Positions 1 to 13,304 are shown, numbered from the stretch's first letter. The stretch is 57,145 nt of DNA from Pseudomonadota bacterium (GCA_021827205.1 JAKAWV010000019.1:1-57145); one strand, 5' to 3'. Program-made: numbers and translations. The notes: generated from the sequence alone by a model not told the origin.

Positions 1-2079
<2,079 letters not shown>

Positions 2080-2110
2080 CACCCGGCCGGACCGCGTGAC
2101 GCGCGCTGCC

Positions 2111-2160
2111 CGTCATCCCCGCGCAGAGCCTGCCCCCCGCGCAGGCGGGGATCCAGTGCC
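2111..2160. repeat. REP-like palindromic intergenic element
   Basis: The element begins CGTCATCCCCGCG and ends GGCGGGGATCCAGTG. Arms ATCCCCGC (2115-2122) and GCGGGGAT (2145-2152) are perfectly complementary. It resembles the widely scattered proteobacterial intergenic palindromes of the GTCATTCCCGCG...GCGGGAATCCA type. Just downstream, 2184-2200 is another GC-rich near-palindrome (GCCGGCGC, one base, GCGCCGGC). I found only one copy in this window, so its repeat status rests on family resemblance. Confidence 0.5.
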
Positions 2161-2306
2161 TGACAGACGTGCAACGCCCTTGCGCCGGCGCTGCGCCGGC
2201 CCCATGACCACTCGTATGCCGCGCGCCGCGCCTGCAGGGCGGCGGTGCGCGTGGCATACTTCAGCGCTTTTGAACGCCGGCATGCCGGCCCTGATCGAGA
2301 TCGACG

Positions 2307-2642
2307 ATGGATTTCCTGATTCCCTCAGCCCACGCCGCGGGCGCGGCGCCCGCGGCCAACGGTGGTGGCGGCCTGCAGTTCATCATCATGATGGTGGTGC
2401 TGTTCGGCCTGATGTACTTCATGATGATCCGCCCGCAGATGAAGCGGCAGAAAGAACTGAAGAAAATGATTTCCGAGCTGGCCAAGGGCGATGAAGTCAT
2501 CACCAACGGCGGCCTGGTCGGGCGCATCGACGCCATGGACGAGAGCTTCATCAGCCTCGAGGTGGCGCCCAACGTCACCGTGCGCATCCAGCGCCAGGCG
2601 ATTTCCGCGGTGTTGCCCAAGGGCACGCTGAAGTCCTCTTGA
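2307..2642 (+). CDS. yajC: Preprotein translocase subunit YajC
   Basis: This is a small inner-membrane protein that joins SecD and SecF in the accessory complex of the Sec translocon. The 111-residue product matches the family length (E. coli 110). It has a short polar, Ala/Gly-rich N-terminus, one strongly hydrophobic segment at about residues 24-41, then a charged cytoplasmic domain containing GDEVITNGGLVGRI, typical of YajC. It lies between tgt and secD, as in most gammaproteobacteria, with 45 bases to secD, so co-transcription is likely. Confidence 0.96.
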   Translation: MDFLIPSAHAAGAAPAANGGGGLQFIIMMVVLFGLMYFMMIRPQMKRQKELKKMISELAKGDEVITNGGLVGRIDAMDESFISLEVAPNVTVRIQRQAISAVLPKGTLKSS

Positions 2643-2687
2643 TCTCGCGTTGCGCCGCGCGCCGTCGCGGCCAGGTGGAACCCGCTC

Positions 2688-4544
2688 ATGACCGACTTTC
2701 CCCGCTGGAAATACTGGCTGGTGCTGGTGGTGCTGCTGTTCGGCATCCTCTACGCGCTGCCCAACGCGTTCCGTCCGCAGGCCGCGGTGCAGATCCAGGG
2801 CAGCAGCAGCAATCCGATCACGCCCGCGCTGCAGAAGCGGATCGCGCAAACGCTGCAAAAGTCCGGCGTACCCAGCCCGACCCCTGCCCTGCAGGGTGAG
2901 CGCCTGCTGCTGCGTTTCCCCAATACCAACGTCCAGCTCAAGGCCTATACCGCGCTGCGCGATGCGCTGGGCGACAAGTACGTGGTGGCGGTGAATCTGG
3001 CCAGCTCGGTGCCCGGCTGGCTGCGCGCCATCGGCGCCAACGCCATGCCGCTGGGCCTGGACTTGCAGGGCGGCGTGCACTTTCTGATGCAGGTGGACGT
3101 CAACAGCGTGCGCGACCAGCAGATGCAGCGCTATCTGGAAGACGTGCGCGACAGCCTGCGCGCCAAGAAGATCGACTACAGCAGCGTCGAGCGCCACGCC
3201 AGCACGATTACCATCGTGCTGAAAACCGCCGCCGCGCGCGATGCCGCGCGCGCGCTGATCAATACCAACGACACCGCGCTGACGCTGCACAACGGCGCTT
3301 CCGGCGACGGCAGTTACACGCTGACCGCCGTGCTCAGCCCGGCCGAGCTGGACAAGATCGAAGGCTCGATCATCCACCAGAACCTGGCCACCATGCGCAA
3401 CCGTGTCAACGCGCTGGGCGTGTCCGAGCCGGTGATCCAGCAGCAGGGCGCCACGCGCATCGTGGTCGAACTGCCCGGCGTGCAGGACACCGCCCAGGCC
3501 AAGAAGATCCTCGGCGCCACCGCCACCATCGAATACCACGCCGTCGATCAGAACGTGGACGTGGCGCAGGCGGTGAAAACCGGCATCGTGCCGCCCGAGG
3601 ACCGCATCTACTACATGCGCGACGGCCAGCCGGTCGTGCTGAAGAAGCAGGTGATCGCCTCCGGCGACCAGATGCTCAACGCCAGCGCCGGCTTCGACCC
3701 GCAGTCCGGCCAGCCCACGGTCAACGTCGAGCTGGATTCGGCCGCCGCCTCGCGCATGTTCGACTTCACCACCAAGAACGTCGGCAAGCCGATGGCCGTG
3801 GTGTACATCGAGCGCATCCCCGAGGTGAAGACCGTCGATGGCAAGGAAGTGCACACCTCCAAGACCAAGGAAATGGTCATCAGCCGCGCCACCGTGCAAG
3901 GCGTGTTCGGCAAGAACTTCCAGACCACCGGCCTGACCCAGTCCGAGGCCACCAGCCTGGCGCTGCTGCTGAAATCCGGCTCGCTGGCCGCGCCCATGAA
4001 CATCGTCGAGGAGCGCGTGATCGGCCCCAGCCTGGGCCAGCTCAATATCGAAAAGGGCCTGCTCTCGGTGCTGCTCGGCCTGGGCCTGGTGCTGGTCGCG
4101 GCGGCGATCTACTACAAGCTGTTCGGCCTGGTCGCGGACATCGCCCTGGTGTTCAACCTGATCCTGCTGGTCGCGGTGCTCAGTTTGTTCCAGGCCACGC
4201 TGACCATGCCCGGCATCGCCGGCATCGTGCTCACGCTGGGCATGGCGATCGACGCCAACGTGCTGATCTGCGAGCGCATCCGCGAGGAGATGCGCAACGG
4301 CTCGACGCCGCTGGCCTCGATCCGCGCCGGCTACGAGAAAGCCTGGGCGACGATCCTGGACGCCAATGTCACGCATTTGCTGGCGGCCACCGGCCTGATG
4401 ATCTTTGCCTCCGGCTCGATCCGCGGCTTCGCCATCACCCTGGGCGTCGGCATCCTCACCTCGATGTTCACCTCGGTGACCGCCACCCACGCCATCACCG
4501 CGTTGATCCACGGCGGACGCAAGCTCAAGACGCTGTCGGTATAA
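2688..4544 (+). CDS. secD: Protein translocase subunit SecD
   Basis: SecD is an inner-membrane RND-superfamily protein that uses the proton motive force to help pull secreted proteins across SecYEG. The 618-residue product is the usual length (E. coli 615). One N-terminal membrane helix (about residues 8-25) is followed by the large periplasmic P1 region, with the family landmark LGLDLQGGVHF near 123-133, and five clustered helices after about residue 450. The motif GMAIDANVLICERIREE near residue 520 carries the conserved transmembrane Asp. The start ATG at 2688 opens directly into the first helix. secF follows after 10 bases. Confidence 0.97.
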   Translation: MTDFPRWKYWLVLVVLLFGILYALPNAFRPQAAVQIQGSSSNPITPALQKRIAQTLQKSGVPSPTPALQGERLLLRFPNTNVQLKAYTALRDALGDKYVVAVNLASSVPGWLRAIGANAMPLGLDLQGGVHFLMQVDVNSVRDQQMQRYLEDVRDSLRAKKIDYSSVERHASTITIVLKTAAARDAARALINTNDTALTLHNGASGDGSYTLTAVLSPAELDKIEGSIIHQNLATMRNRVNALGVSEPVIQQQGATRIVVELPGVQDTAQAKKILGATATIEYHAVDQNVDVAQAVKTGIVPPEDRIYYMRDGQPVVLKKQVIASGDQMLNASAGFDPQSGQPTVNVELDSAAASRMFDFTTKNVGKPMAVVYIERIPEVKTVDGKEVHTSKTKEMVISRATVQGVFGKNFQTTGLTQSEATSLALLLKSGSLAAPMNIVEERVIGPSLGQLNIEKGLLSVLLGLGLVLVAAAIYYKLFGLVADIALVFNLILLVAVLSLFQATLTMPGIAGIVLTLGMAIDANVLICERIREEMRNGSTPLASIRAGYEKAWATILDANVTHLLAATGLMIFASGSIRGFAITLGVGILTSMFTSVTATHAITALIHGGRKLKTLSV

Positions 4545-4554
4545 GGACCGAGTC

Positions 4555-5517
4555 ATGGAAATCTTCAACCCGCACAGCAACATCCATTTTCTCAAGCTGC
4601 GCAAATTCAGCATCGGCATCGCGCTGTTACTGTTTCTGGGTTCGATCGCGCTGATCGCCACGCGCGGGCTCAACTACGGGCTGGATTTCACCGGCGGCGT
4701 GCTGGTCGAGGTCAACTACGCCAAGCCGATCGACGCCGGCGCGGTACGCGAGACCCTGGCCAGGGCCGGCTATGAGCACGCGCTGGTGCAAAGCCTGGGC
4801 GGCACGCGCGAGTTGTCCATCCGCCTGCAGCCGCACAACGCCGCCGACAAGAACCTCAGCCAGCAGCAAGGCACCGCCGACCAGTTGGCCGCCACGGTGA
4901 TGAAGATCCTGCAGGCCGCGCGCCCCGACGCCACGCTCAAACGCACCGATTTCGTCGGCCCGCAGGTCGGCTCCGAGCTGCGCAACGACGGCATCGTGGC
5001 GGTGATCTTCGTCATCTTCGGCATCATGATCTACCTGTGGGCGCGCTTCGAGAAACGCTTCGCCGTGGCCGCGCTGATCACCGAGGTGCACGACACCGTG
5101 GTCACGCTGGGTTTCTACGCCCTCACCCAGCGCGATTTCGATCTCACCGTGCTGGCCTCGGTGCTGGCCGTGGTGGGTTATTCGATCAACGACAAAGTCG
5201 TCGTGTTCGACCGCGTGCGCGAGCTGTTCCGCACCGCGCGCCGCGCCGAGCCCGAGGAAGTGCTCAACCGCGCCATCAACAACACCCTGTCGCGCACCAT
5301 CATCACCTCGTTGTTCACCGGCATCGCCATGGCCGCGCTGTTCTTCTTCGGCGGCCCCGCCGTGCACGGCTTCGCCATCACCATGCTGTTCGGCATTCTC
5401 ATCGGCACGCTGTCGTCGATCTTCATCTCCAGCCCGCTGCTGCTGTGGATGGGCGTATCCAAGAAGGATTTGATGCCGGTGACCAAGGACAACCCGGAAC
5501 TCGCGCGCCGGCCCTGA
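4555..5517 (+). CDS. secF: Protein translocase subunit SecF
   Basis: SecF is the partner of SecD in proton-driven late-stage protein export. The 320-residue product is near the E. coli length (323). It shows an N-terminal membrane helix (about 20-37), the periplasmic head with GLDFTGGVLVEV just after it, and five C-terminal helices with the conserved VVGYSINDKVVVFDRVRE motif. The gene is 10 bases after secD, so the pair is surely co-transcribed. The next 326 bases have no intact gene. Confidence 0.97.
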   Translation: MEIFNPHSNIHFLKLRKFSIGIALLLFLGSIALIATRGLNYGLDFTGGVLVEVNYAKPIDAGAVRETLARAGYEHALVQSLGGTRELSIRLQPHNAADKNLSQQQGTADQLAATVMKILQAARPDATLKRTDFVGPQVGSELRNDGIVAVIFVIFGIMIYLWARFEKRFAVAALITEVHDTVVTLGFYALTQRDFDLTVLASVLAVVGYSINDKVVVFDRVRELFRTARRAEPEEVLNRAINNTLSRTIITSLFTGIAMAALFFFGGPAVHGFAITMLFGILIGTLSSIFISSPLLLWMGVSKKDLMPVTKDNPELARRP

Positions 5518-5843
5518 GCGCGCGGGCCTTGCGCGCCCGGGCGCAGTCCCGCCTTCAGCATCGCCCTGCAGTGTGATCAGGGCAAACCGCGGCCCGCGCT
5601 GGTGATCCAATCGGACTTTTTCGCCGCACACCCCTCCGTCACGGTGCTGCCGGTGACCAGTGAGTTGCGCGCGGCACCCCTGTTCCGCGTGGACATCGAA
5701 CCCGGCGCTGGCAATGGCTTGCGCAAACCCTCACCGCTGTATCCACGCCGGCATCGCCACGCGCCCGGGCGCCAGCCCACCCGCCCCCACGCCGCGCAGA
5801 CGCCCGCCGGTTTATAGTCCCGCACTTGCCTCCGGACTCCGCC
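5518..5843. other. Gene-free gap between secF and uvrA
   Basis: This 326-base gap holds the decayed PemK/MazF fragment (5560-5733) and then about 110 bases of GC-rich sequence leading to uvrA. A TATAGT hexamer at 5813-5818 could be a -10 element for uvrA, but no matching -35 is visible. I see no LexA-type SOS box. No terminator with a T run follows secF. Confidence 0.6.
5560..5733 (+). pseudogene. Internal fragment of a PemK/MazF-family toxin gene
   Basis: In the frame of 5602 the translation reads IALQ, then GKPRPALVIQSDFF, then [18 protein letters not shown], then NGLRKPS. This is the recognisable core of MazF/PemK endoribonuclease toxins, covering about half of a roughly 110-residue family member. 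The N-terminal start region (normally a methionine and RGD before this point) is missing. After NGLRKPS the similarity stops and the frame runs into unrelated Arg/Pro-rich sequence to a stop at about 5817. No antitoxin gene is adjacent. Expression of a functional toxin is unlikely. Confidence 0.75.
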
Positions 5844-8707
<2,864 letters not shown>

Positions 8708-8711
<4 letters not shown>

Positions 8712-9208
8712 GCCGCTCCGAGCAACCCGCAAGTCCGCGTCGCCGCGCCAAGCCCGGTGCCAGCGCCCAGGCGAGCGCAGCCAGCTCGGCTGCATCTGAT
8801 TGCGCAGCCACGCCGCTGCTGTTCACTGCTTCGCTGGCGGTGCGCTGGCGCGACCTGGATGCGTTCAATCACGTCAACAACTCGGTGTTCCTCACCTATC
8901 TTGAGGAAGCGCGCCTGCAATGGCTGAAGGACGTGCCCGGACCTTGGTTCGACGCGCACGCCATGCCGGTGCTGGCCGCCAGCACGCTCAACTACCGGCG
9001 CCCGATCGAATGGCCGGTCAGCCTGCACGTCGAACTACGCTGCATACGCCTGGGCAGCAGCTCGGTGGCACTGGCGCACCGCATTCTCGATGCCGGCGAT
9101 GCGACGCATCTGTACTGCGACGGCGAGGTGACCCTGGTTTGGATGGACCCGGCCAGCGGCCGCAGCGTGGCGCTGCCCGAGGCGATCCGCAGCGCCTGCG
9201 CGACGTGA
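8708..9208 (+). CDS. Hotdog-fold acyl-CoA thioesterase (YbgC/4HBT type)
   Basis: The 166-residue protein belongs to the 4-hydroxybenzoyl-CoA/YbgC thioesterase group, which hydrolyses acyl-CoA thioesters. Residues 46-70 contain [14 protein letters not shown] and YLEEAR, with Asp51 at the usual catalytic position and Glu67 on the hotdog helix. The first 38 residues are an unusual Ser/Ala/Arg-rich tail before the domain, so a later start cannot be excluded, but the ATG at 8708 forms an ATGA overlap with the uvrA stop, which suggests translational coupling. The substrate is not evident. Confidence 0.88.
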
Positions 9209-9298
9209 TGCCGATGGGCCGCCACGGATGCAGCCAGCATCTGCGATCCGTTCCCTTCCATAGCTATGATGGCCCGCATACCGGGCGGAGGATTGGAC

Positions 9299-10771
9299 AT
9301 GCGCACCATCACCCGCAACATGCGGACGCTGGCGATCGCCTGCACGCTGGTCATCGCCGGTGCCGCGCGCACGGCATGCGCCGCCGATGCCACGGCGCTG
9401 ACCATTTATCCGTCGCGCGCAAGCGGTTTGTTCGCGCCGGGTGACTTCGCCACCCAGAGCGGTTACGCCCTGGTCCATCAACAGCGCAGTTTCGCGCTGA
9501 GCGCCGGCACGCAAACGCTTACCTTGCAGGGCCTGGCCGAGCGCATCGACCCCAGCGCGCTGCTGTTGCATTTTCCCTCTGCCAGCGGTGTGCGCTTCGC
9601 GGGTCTGAGTGTTCTGCCGCCCGTGCGGGGCGTCGCGGCAGTGCTGCAGCAAGCCGTGGGAGGCAAGGTGACGGTCACCGATGCGCAGGGCAAAACCACC
9701 GCCAGAGGCATCCTGCGCGCCCTCGATGGCAATCGCTTGCTGGTCGAGGACAGCAGCGGCGCGCTGCATCTGGTTTCCGGGGATGTGACCCTGCCCGCCC
9801 ATCTCAAGCTTGGCCCGCCCGGCCAGCAGGCCCGCATCAGCGTGTATGCGCCGCGCGCCGGCACTTATCGCGCCGAGCTGGTGTATCCCACCGCCGGCAT
9901 CGGCTGGCGCGCCAATTACGATCTGCTGCTGCGGACGGGCGACGCCTGCCGCGGCACGCTGCGGGCGCGCGCAACGCTGGCCAACCACAGCGGTACGCGC
10001 TTCGAGGACGCGCGCGTCACTCTGCTGGCCGGTGCGGTGCAGGCACCGAACAGCATGGCAGCGATGACCGGCCCACGCATGCCGATGGCGGCTGCATTCG
10101 CCGCGCCACCGGCGCCGGCGCAAAGCGGCCTCGCCGACTATCGCAGCTACCGCCTGCCCGCGCCGATCAGCCTGGTCGAGGGCGCCGTGGCGCAGGTTCC
10201 GCTGTACGCGCCGCAAACGATCGAGTGCACGCGCAACTATGTGTCCGGCGATGCCGCGCCACCCGGCTGGAGCCCGCAGCAGCCCGACTTCAACCCCGAC
10301 AGCCGTCAGGATGGGGCCGGCAACCCGCGCATCGAGATCGCCTTCGAGGCGCCCGAGAATCTGCCCTCCGGCGAGGCGCGGCTGTATCTGCCCGATGCCG
10401 ACGGCCGCCTGCAGTTCATCGGCGCCAATGGTATCGAGGACACGCGCGCCGGCGATCGCGTGGTGCTGGTTCCCGGCGCTGCCTATGACCTGAAAGTCAC
10501 CCGCAGCCGCACGCGCTGGAAGCTCACTGGCAAGGTGTTGACCGAGGGCTTGCGTTACACACTCAGCAACACCGGCCACAGCGCGCGCACGATCACCGTG
10601 TATGCGCATCCGCGCCGCTGGCGCAACTGGGAGTTGCTGCACAGCGCGCCGCAGCCCGCCGAACACGGCATCGATACACTGATGTGGCGCGTGCGCGTGC
10701 CCGCCAACGGCAGCGCCAGCATCGACTACACGCTGCGCTACGATGCCAACTCTGCGGTTGCGACGCGCTGA
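9299..10771 (+). CDS. Secreted DUF4139-type protein
   Basis: The product is 490 residues from ATG 9299, which follows a good ribosome binding site (GGAGGA about 7 bases upstream); a longer in-frame start at 9266 lacks one. Residues 1-28 are a signal peptide with a probable cleavage after ACA. The mature part shows DUF4139/MuiA-like features: an N-terminal beta-rich part with ALTIYPSR, the YPTAGIGWRANYDLLL segment near residue 205 and a C-terminal beta-sandwich with SRTRWKLTG. Function is unknown; the family is often annotated as mucoidy inhibitor-like. No catalytic residues are apparent. It is followed after 9 bases by a crotonase-family gene. Confidence 0.7.
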   Translation: MRTITRNMRTLAIACTLVIAGAARTACAADATALTIYPSRASGLFAPGDFATQSGYALVHQQRSFALSAGTQTLTLQGLAERIDPSALLLHFPSASGVRFAGLSVLPPVRGVAAVLQQAVGGKVTVTDAQGKTTARGILRALDGNRLLVEDSSGALHLVSGDVTLPAHLKLGPPGQQARISVYAPRAGTYRAELVYPTAGIGWRANYDLLLRTGDACRGTLRARATLANHSGTRFEDARVTLLAGAVQAPNSMAAMTGPRMPMAAAFAAPPAPAQSGLADYRSYRLPAPISLVEGAVAQVPLYAPQTIECTRNYVSGDAAPPGWSPQQPDFNPDSRQDGAGNPRIEIAFEAPENLPSGEARLYLPDADGRLQFIGANGIEDTRAGDRVVLVPGAAYDLKVTRSRTRWKLTGKVLTEGLRYTLSNTGHSARTITVYAHPRRWRNWELLHSAPQPAEHGIDTLMWRVRVPANGSASIDYTLRYDANSAVATR

Positions 10772-10780
10772 CCATGCCCC

Positions 10781-11542
10781 ATGCTGCACATCACTGAACA
10801 TGCCCACGGCATCCGCGAGTTGCGCCTGGCGCGGCCACCGGTCAACGCGCTCGACGCCGGGCTGATCCGCGCGCTGCGCGAAGCCATCACCGCCGCGCCC
10901 GCGCAGGGCGCGCAGGCGCTGCTGATCTCCGGCAGTCCCGGCATGTTTTCGGCCGGGCTGGATGTGCCTGCCCTGCTGGCGCTCGACGCGCCGGCCCTGC
11001 AGCGCTGCTTCGAGGATTTCTTCGGCATGGCCGCGGCACTGGCGCAAAGCCCCATTCCCGTCGCCGCCGCCGTCACCGGCCACAGCCCCGCCGGCGGCGC
11101 GGTGATCGCGCTGTTTTGCGATTACCGCGTGATGGCGCAGGGTCCGTTCAAGATCGGCCTCAACGAAGTACAGGTGGGCCTGACCGTGCCCGCCATCATC
11201 CGCGATGCGCTGGCGCGCCTGCTCGGGCCTTACCGCGCCGAGCGCCTGCTGGTGTCCGGCGCCATGCTGGAATCCGATGCGGCGCTGCGCGTCGGCATGG
11301 TCGATGAACTCGCCGATGTCGATCAGGTGCCGCAACGCGCGCGCCTGTGGCTGCAAGCGCTGCTGGCGCTGCCGCGTCAGGCCATGCTGGAAACCCGCGC
11401 CGTGGCGCGCGCCGATCTGATCGCCGCGACCCAGCGCGAACACCTGCCCATCGCCCAATTCGGCGCGGTGTGGCAACGCGCCGAAACCCAGTCCACGCTG
11501 CACGCGCTGGTGGCCAAACTCAAGACCGGCAAGTCCGCTTGA
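10781..11542 (+). CDS. Enoyl-CoA hydratase/isomerase (crotonase) family protein, isomerase-like
   Basis: The 253-residue protein has the crotonase fold signatures: RPPVNALDAGLI near the N-terminus, the first oxyanion-hole segment MFSAGLDVPALL (residues 55-66) and the second, GHSPAGGAVIALFCDYRVM (100-118). In hydratases a glutamate normally follows the GGG turn of the second segment; here that position is non-acidic. The later KIGLNEVQVGL keeps Glu129. A single glutamate in this context is the pattern of delta3,delta2-enoyl-CoA isomerases, which move double bonds during unsaturated fatty acid breakdown, so an isomerase role is my preferred inference. The gene is close behind the DUF4139 gene. 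Confidence 0.88.
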   Translation: MLHITEHAHGIRELRLARPPVNALDAGLIRALREAITAAPAQGAQALLISGSPGMFSAGLDVPALLALDAPALQRCFEDFFGMAAALAQSPIPVAAAVTGHSPAGGAVIALFCDYRVMAQGPFKIGLNEVQVGLTVPAIIRDALARLLGPYRAERLLVSGAMLESDAALRVGMVDELADVDQVPQRARLWLQALLALPRQAMLETRAVARADLIAATQREHLPIAQFGAVWQRAETQSTLHALVAKLKTGKSA

Positions 11543-11669
11543 TGCGCGCAGCGGGCGCGCTCTGACGCGTGCCGTAGGCATCGCCGCACAACCCGCGGCG
11601 GCCTGTACCGCTGCCGCATCCACGCGTGGCGGCCTAGCCTGAATCCTCGCCGCGGCGAGGAATGCAGAC

Positions 11670-12197
11670 ATGCACAGGCAAGCCGGCTGGACCCTGATCG
11701 AGTTGATTCTGGTCATGATCGTGATCGGCGTGCTCGGCGCGCTGGCCGCGCCAGCGCTGGGCCATGCCATCGCGCGCCAGCGCGTGCTGGGCGCGGGCAA
11801 CGAGTTCGTTGGCGCGCTGCATTACGCACGCACCGCGGCAGTATCGGCCGGTGCGCGCGTCATCGTGTGCCCGAGCAGCGATGGTGCGCGCTGTGCGCCG
11901 GACACGCGCTGGGACGGCGGCTGGCTGATCGCCGTGGACCGCGATCGCGATGATCAGCCCGATGCCGCGCCACTGCTGCGCGGCGGCGGCGACGTCAGCC
12001 TGCGCATCCTGTCCACGCGCGGGCGCACACGGCTGGCGTTCCGGCCCAGCGGCGGCGCGGCGGGCAGCAACGTCACCTTCACCCTGTGCCAGGCCGGCCG
12101 CGCCGACACCGCGCGACAACTGGTGATGAGCAACTCCGGACGCCTGCGCAACGCCACCGCAAACCCGGCGACTGCCGCGGCCTGCGCGGCCTTGTAG
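11670..12197 (+). CDS. GspH/FimT-family type IV pseudopilin
   Basis: The 175-residue product starts with a short positively charged leader MHRQAG followed by WTLIELILVMIVIGVLG, a class III prepilin signal. Cleavage after Gly6 would leave Trp at +1 and Glu at +5; Phe is far commoner at +1. The remainder fits the GspH/FimT minor pseudopilin domain, with a conserved ARTAAVS-type helix and a C-terminal beta domain with cysteines that could pair (CPSSDG, CQAGR, CAAL). Minor pseudopilins prime assembly of type IV pili or type II secretion pseudopili. No other pilus genes are near, so this is an orphan. Confidence 0.88.
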   Translation: MHRQAGWTLIELILVMIVIGVLGALAAPALGHAIARQRVLGAGNEFVGALHYARTAAVSAGARVIVCPSSDGARCAPDTRWDGGWLIAVDRDRDDQPDAAPLLRGGGDVSLRILSTRGRTRLAFRPSGGAAGSNVTFTLCQAGRADTARQLVMSNSGRLRNATANPATAAACAAL

Positions 12198-12270
12198 GGC
12201 GCCCATCCACGCGCGCGCCACCGCACACCGGCGACGGGACTACAATCACGTCCCCGAGTTGGATACACGC

Positions 12271-12738
12271 ATGATTCTCACGCCTTATCGCATCGCTCCG
12301 TCGCGCATTCCCGGCGCCGGCAAGGGCCTGTTTCTTGAAGCACCCGTGGCTGCCGGCAGCATCGTGATGGCACCGGATGCGATCGATCGCACCTACACCT
12401 TCGATGAAATCAGCGCCGATCCCGCGCTGTCCCGCTTGCTGCACACCAGCGTGCGCTGGTTCGAGCAGCGCTACACGCTGTCACCGGAATGGCCCGATGA
12501 GTGTTTCGTCAATCACAGCTTCGTGCCCACCGGGCTGTGGCATCTGGGCTTCATCTTCGCCAACGGCCCTCTCGATGCAGGCGCCGAGCTGACCGTGGAC
12601 TACCGCCATTTGCTGGCACCGGGGCAGGTCGAAGAGTTCAGCGATGCCGATACCGGCCAGAGCATCGTCGGTTATGCCTGGCACGAGAGCATCGCATCCT
12701 CGACGGCGCGGCTCGCCGCCCTGCTGGCTGCGCCGTGA
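12271..12738 (+). CDS. Small SET-domain protein (putative lysine methyltransferase)
   Basis: The 155-residue product is almost entirely a SET fold. GAGKGLF (15-21) matches the first SET motif, NHSFVPT (81-87) corresponds to the NHSC-x-PN motif that binds S-adenosylmethionine, and LDAGAELTVDYRHL (101-114) is the motif ending in the conserved tyrosine. No flanking pre-SET or post-SET zinc clusters are visible. Bacterial SET proteins of this size methylate lysines on largely unknown proteins. I chose ATG 12271 over the in-frame TTG at 12259. A TACAAT at 12241-12246 could be a -10 element, without a clear -35. Confidence 0.82.
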   Translation: MILTPYRIAPSRIPGAGKGLFLEAPVAAGSIVMAPDAIDRTYTFDEISADPALSRLLHTSVRWFEQRYTLSPEWPDECFVNHSFVPTGLWHLGFIFANGPLDAGAELTVDYRHLLAPGQVEEFSDADTGQSIVGYAWHESIASSTARLAALLAAP

Positions 12739-12761
12739 TGCCGACGCGCGGGCGCAGCACC

Positions 12762-13304
12762 ATGAACATCGACACTCCCGAATTGCGCACTCCGCGTTTG
12801 CGTTTGACCGCCTTGCGCGAGGATCACTTCGACGCCTACGCGCGCATGCTCGCCGACCACACCAGCACGCGCCATGTCGGCGACGGCAAGCCGCTGGACC
12901 GACTCAATGCCTGGCGCTCGATGGCCATGCTGCTGGGCCACTGGGTACTGCGCGGCTACGGCATGTGGGCGGTCGAACTGCTCGGCGATGGGCGCTTCAT
13001 CGGCCGCGTCGGCCTGCTCAAACCCGAGGGCTGGCCCGATCTGGAATTGGGCTGGATGATTGAGCCCGGCGCGCGCGGCCAAGGCTACGCCACCGAAGCG
13101 GCCAGCGCCGCACTCGAATACGCGTGGCGTGAATTGCGCGCCGAGCGCGTGGTGAGCCTGATCCGTCCCGCCGATTTGGCCTCGGAAAAATTGGCCGCGC
13201 ATCTTGGCGGCGAGCGCGTCGATACGCTCGATTTCTGCGGCGGCCCCGCGCATGTGTTCGCCTATCATCCGCCGCTGGCACACGCGCGTACGGCAACAGG
13301 CTGA
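12762..13304 (+). CDS. GNAT-family N-acetyltransferase (RimJ/RimL type)
   Basis: The product is 180 residues from ATG 12762; an in-frame ATG at 12738 would overlap the SET-gene stop and add eight residues. LRTPRLRLTALREDHFDAYARM is a typical start for RimJ/RimL-like transferases, and ELGWMIEPGARGQGYATEA holds the acetyl-CoA binding loop. These enzymes acetylate N-termini or small amines; the substrate here is unknown. It follows the SET gene closely, so the two may be co-transcribed. Confidence 0.87.
   Translation: MNIDTPELRTPRLRLTALREDHFDAYARMLADHTSTRHVGDGKPLDRLNAWRSMAMLLGHWVLRGYGMWAVELLGDGRFIGRVGLLKPEGWPDLELGWMIEPGARGQGYATEAASAALEYAWRELRAERVVSLIRPADLASEKLAAHLGGERVDTLDFCGGPAHVFAYHPPLAHARTATG

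Noticed and set aside
2325-4673. A 782-codon open frame antisense to yajC and secD
   Set aside because: It is a shadow of high-GC coding sequence. The translation is His/Gln/Arg-rich and repetitive with no recognisable domain, and the opposite strand encodes clear secD.
5602-5817. A 71-residue open frame starting at GTG as an intact small toxin
   Set aside because: Similarity to PemK/MazF starts before this GTG and ends halfway, so it is a remnant and not a complete gene.
5734-5843. LexA/SOS box ahead of uvrA
   Set aside because: uvrA is SOS-controlled in many bacteria, but I see no palindromic LexA-like site here.
9035-11800. A 921-codon open frame antisense to three plus-strand genes
   Set aside because: It spans three unrelated genes in reverse, with low-complexity composition; the sense genes have signal peptide, fold motifs and ribosome binding sites.
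12501-12761. Longer N-terminus for the GNAT gene reaching back to 12501
   Set aside because: The extension lies inside the SET gene in another frame, is Arg-rich and lacks family similarity.
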